Shown: in pieces, positions 6,975 through 8,526 of the stretch
Numbering within the stretch: position 1 is the stretch's first letter
Layout: each line of letters begins with the position of its first letter
NCBI GenBank assembly: GCA_025360945.1
Contig: JANYBE010000529.1
Coordinates: 1 to 8,526, forward strand
DNA length: 8,526 nt
Reading direction: 5' to 3'
Source: Rhizobacter sp.
Lineage (GTDB): Bacteria; Pseudomonadota; Gammaproteobacteria; Burkholderiales; Burkholderiaceae_C
Translations under genes and position numbers: made by a program
Notes under the pieces: generated by a model
Told to the model about the DNA's origin: nothing
Databases searched by the model: none
The model's input: the letters and a program-made list of their open reading frames with translations, nothing else

Positions 6975-7023
6975 TTGCGCAGCATCAAGGCGCCCTGCGT
7001 GGCGCGCCCGTAAGGTCGCGGCC
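6975..7023 (+). promoter_or_regulatory. FNR/DNR-type class II promoter of nirK
   Basis: TTGCG-CAGC-ATCAA at 6975-6988 matches 8 of 10 bases of the FNR-type consensus. The hexamer TAAGGT at 7011-7016 falls exactly at -12 to -7 when the box is centred at -41.5, keeping the conserved first, second and last -10 bases. Transcription would begin near 7023, giving a 37-base leader. The gap between the FmdE-like gene and nirK is only 105 bases (6955-7059), so nirK appears to have its own promoter. DNR/NNR/NnrR/FNR-family control of nirK is well known in denitrifiers; the particular regulator here is inference. Confidence 0.6.
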
Positions 7024-7046
7024 ACCCCATCGGGCATGACTCTTTT

Positions 7047-7052
7047 GAGGAG
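7047..7052 (+). promoter_or_regulatory. Strong ribosome-binding site of nirK
   Basis: GAGGAG lies 7 bases before the ATG at 7060 and fixes the nirK start immediately ahead of its signal peptide. Confidence 0.8.
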
Positions 7053-7059
7053 ACTTCGA

Positions 7060-8526
7060 ATGAAGACGCACGGATTCCTGAGTGCCTTGCGATACGGCGC
7101 GACGCGCGTCGCCTTTGCGGCACTCATCACCGTCCCGCCGGTGGTCTTCGCGGCGAAGACCACGGCGCCCGGCGACTTCGGACCGCCGCGCGGTGAGCCG
7201 ATCCACGCGGTGCTGACGAGCCCACCGAACGTGCCGCCGGCCACCGGGCGCAACTACCCGGCCAAGGTCATCGTCGAGCTCGAAGTGATTGAGAAGGTAA
7301 TGCAGATCTCCGAGGGCGTGAGCTACATGTTCTGGACCTTCGGTGGCACGACGCCAGGCAGCTTCATCCGGGTGCGCCAGGGCGACACCATCGAGTTCCA
7401 CCTGAAGAACCACCCGAGCAGCAAGATGCCGCACAACATCGACCTGCATGGCGTGTCCGGCCCAGGTGGCGGCGCGGCGTCGAGTTTCACAGCGCCCGGC
7501 CATGAATCGCAGTTTACGTTCAAGGCTCTCAACGAAGGCATCTACGTCTACCACTGCGCGACCGCGCCGGTCGGCATGCATATCGCCAACGGCATGTACG
7601 GCTTGATTCTGGTCGAGCCGCCCAAAGGGCTGCCCAAGGTCGACCACGAGTACTACGTGATGCAGGGCGACTTCTACACGACCGGCAAGTACCGTGAAAA
7701 GGGCACCCAGCCCTTCGACATGGAAAAGGCCATCGACGAGCGACCGACCTACGTGCTCTTCAACGGCGCCGAGGGTGCGCTGACCGGCGACAAGGCGCTC
7801 AAGGCCAAGGTCAACGAGACCGTTCGCCTGTTCGTCGGCAACGGTGGGCCGAACCTGGTGTCGAGCTTTCACGTCATCGGCGCGATCTTCGACAAAGTGC
7901 GCTTCGAGGGCGGCACCAGCATGCAGACCAACGTGCAGACGACGTTGATCCCAGCCGGTGGCGCGGCGATCGCCGAGTTCCGCACCCGCGTGCCGGGCAG
8001 CTACGTGATCGTCGACCACTCGATCTTTCGCGCCTTCAACAAGGGGGCGCTGGCGATCCTCAAGGTCGATGGCCCGGAAAACAAGGCCATCTATTCGGGC
8101 AAGGAGGTCGACGAGGTCTACCTTGGCGACCGCGCCCAGCCCAACCTCGCGGCGGTGGCTGCCGCGGCCAAGTCGGCCAGCAGCGGCGAGCTGACCGTCG
8201 AACAGCAGGTCAAGGCCGGCCAGGCGCTGTTTGCCGGCACCTGCTCCACCTGCCACCAGGCGAATGGCGCCGGCTTGCCAGGCGTGTTCCCGCCACTGGC
8301 CAAGTCGGACTGGCTGGCCGCCAAGCCGAAGGCTGCCGTCGATGTGGTGCTGAACGGCCTCGCCGGCCCGGTCAAGGTGAACGGCCAGGACTACAACTCG
8401 GTGATGCCGCCGATGAGCCAGCTCACCGACGACGAGGTCGCCAACATCTTGACCTACGTGCTCAACAGCTGGGGCAATGCCGGCGGCAAGGTGACCAAGG
8501 CCGAGGTCGCCGAGCGGCGCAAGGCC
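7060..8526 (+). CDS. nirK: Copper nitrite reductase with fused C-terminal cytochrome c, 3' end outside window
   Basis: Periplasmic enzyme reducing nitrite to nitric oxide, the committing step of denitrification. 489 codons are present, with no stop before the right edge. A Sec-type signal peptide (about 1-31, cleavage near VFA) is followed by two cupredoxin domains. All copper ligands are visible. Type 1 copper has H125, C166, H174 and M179. Type 2 copper has H130, H165 and H320. The catalytic pair is D128 and H271. The C166-to-H174 spacing (HCATAPVGMHIANGM) is one residue shorter than in Alcaligenes-type NirK and matches the AniA/Ralstonia type. After an alanine/serine-rich linker (about 365-378) comes a class I cytochrome c domain with the haem motif C395-STC-H399 and a probable axial methionine in VMPPM (449 or 452). 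This is the three-domain, self-tethered type known from Ralstonia pickettii, in which the haem domain feeds electrons to the type 1 copper. Confidence 0.97.
   Translation, partial: MKTHGFLSALRYGATRVAFAALITVPPVVFAAKTTAPGDFGPPRGEPIHAVLTSPPNVPPATGRNYPAKVIVELEVIEKVMQISEGVSYMFWTFGGTTPGSFIRVRQGDTIEFHLKNHPSSKMPHNIDLHGVSGPGGGAASSFTAPGHESQFTFKALNEGIYVYHCATAPVGMHIANGMYGLILVEPPKGLPKVDHEYYVMQGDFYTTGKYREKGTQPFDMEKAIDERPTYVLFNGAEGALTGDKALKAKVNETVRLFVGNGGPNLVSSFHVIGAIFDKVRFEGGTSMQTNVQTTLIPAGGAAIAEFRTRVPGSYVIVDHSIFRAFNKGALAILKVDGPENKAIYSGKEVDEVYLGDRAQPNLAAVAAAAKSASSGELTVEQQVKAGQALFAGTCSTCHQANGAGLPGVFPPLAKSDWLAAKPKAAVDVVLNGLAGPVKVNGQDYNSVMPPMSQLTDDEVANILTYVLNSWGNAGGKVTKAEVAERRKA

Noticed and set aside
6985..8256. 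Long minus-strand ORF of 423 codons opposite nirK
   Set aside because: It is antisense to a perfectly conserved nirK with all ligands in place. High GC content keeps stops rare on the opposite strand. It has no recognisable motif and no start signal.

Overview
The window is GC-rich and fully coding apart from three short gaps. It looks like part of a facultatively anaerobic, denitrifying proteobacterium, most likely beta- or gamma-proteobacterial. The basis is a copper nitrite reductase fused to a cytochrome c, a class II (B12-dependent, oxygen-independent) ribonucleotide reductase, an acyl-CoA ligase/acetyltransferase fusion, and FNR/DNR-type palindromes in the gaps. The taxonomic placement is inference.

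Layout. The left two thirds is on the minus strand. Read in the direction of transcription it holds: nrdJ (6046 to 3146); a 151-base gap with a possible FNR-type box; a 62-codon ORF that joins the start and the end of an MBL-fold/beta-CASP ribonuclease-like gene with the middle missing (2994 to 2806); the NDP-forming acyl-CoA synthetase/GNAT gene (2809 to 128), coupled by an ATGA overlap; and the beginning of a small exported protein (from 131, running off the left edge), again coupled by ATGA. The right third is on the plus strand: an FmdE-like gene split by an apparent one-base deletion (6278 to 6954), then nirK (from 7060, running off the right edge).

Shared regulation is the theme. Each gap contains a sequence resembling the FNR/ANR/DNR/NNR site TTGAT-N4-ATCAA: ahead of nrdJ, the FmdE-like gene, nirK, and (weaker) the MBL remnant. 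At nrdJ and nirK the box lies exactly where a class II activator would sit (centre -41.5) relative to a T-A-N-N-N-T hexamer in the -10 position. A plausible reading is a small low-oxygen/nitric-oxide regulon. NirK would respire nitrite in the periplasm, NrdJ would keep dNTP synthesis going without oxygen, and the ligase/GNAT protein would deal with acyl-CoA and protein acetylation.

Two genes look damaged, the MBL remnant and the FmdE-like gene. The first appears to be an in-frame internal deletion that keeps translation coupled into the next gene. The second could be real decay, a split gene, or a sequencing error. No tRNA, rRNA, CRISPR array, transposase or other mobile element was seen.
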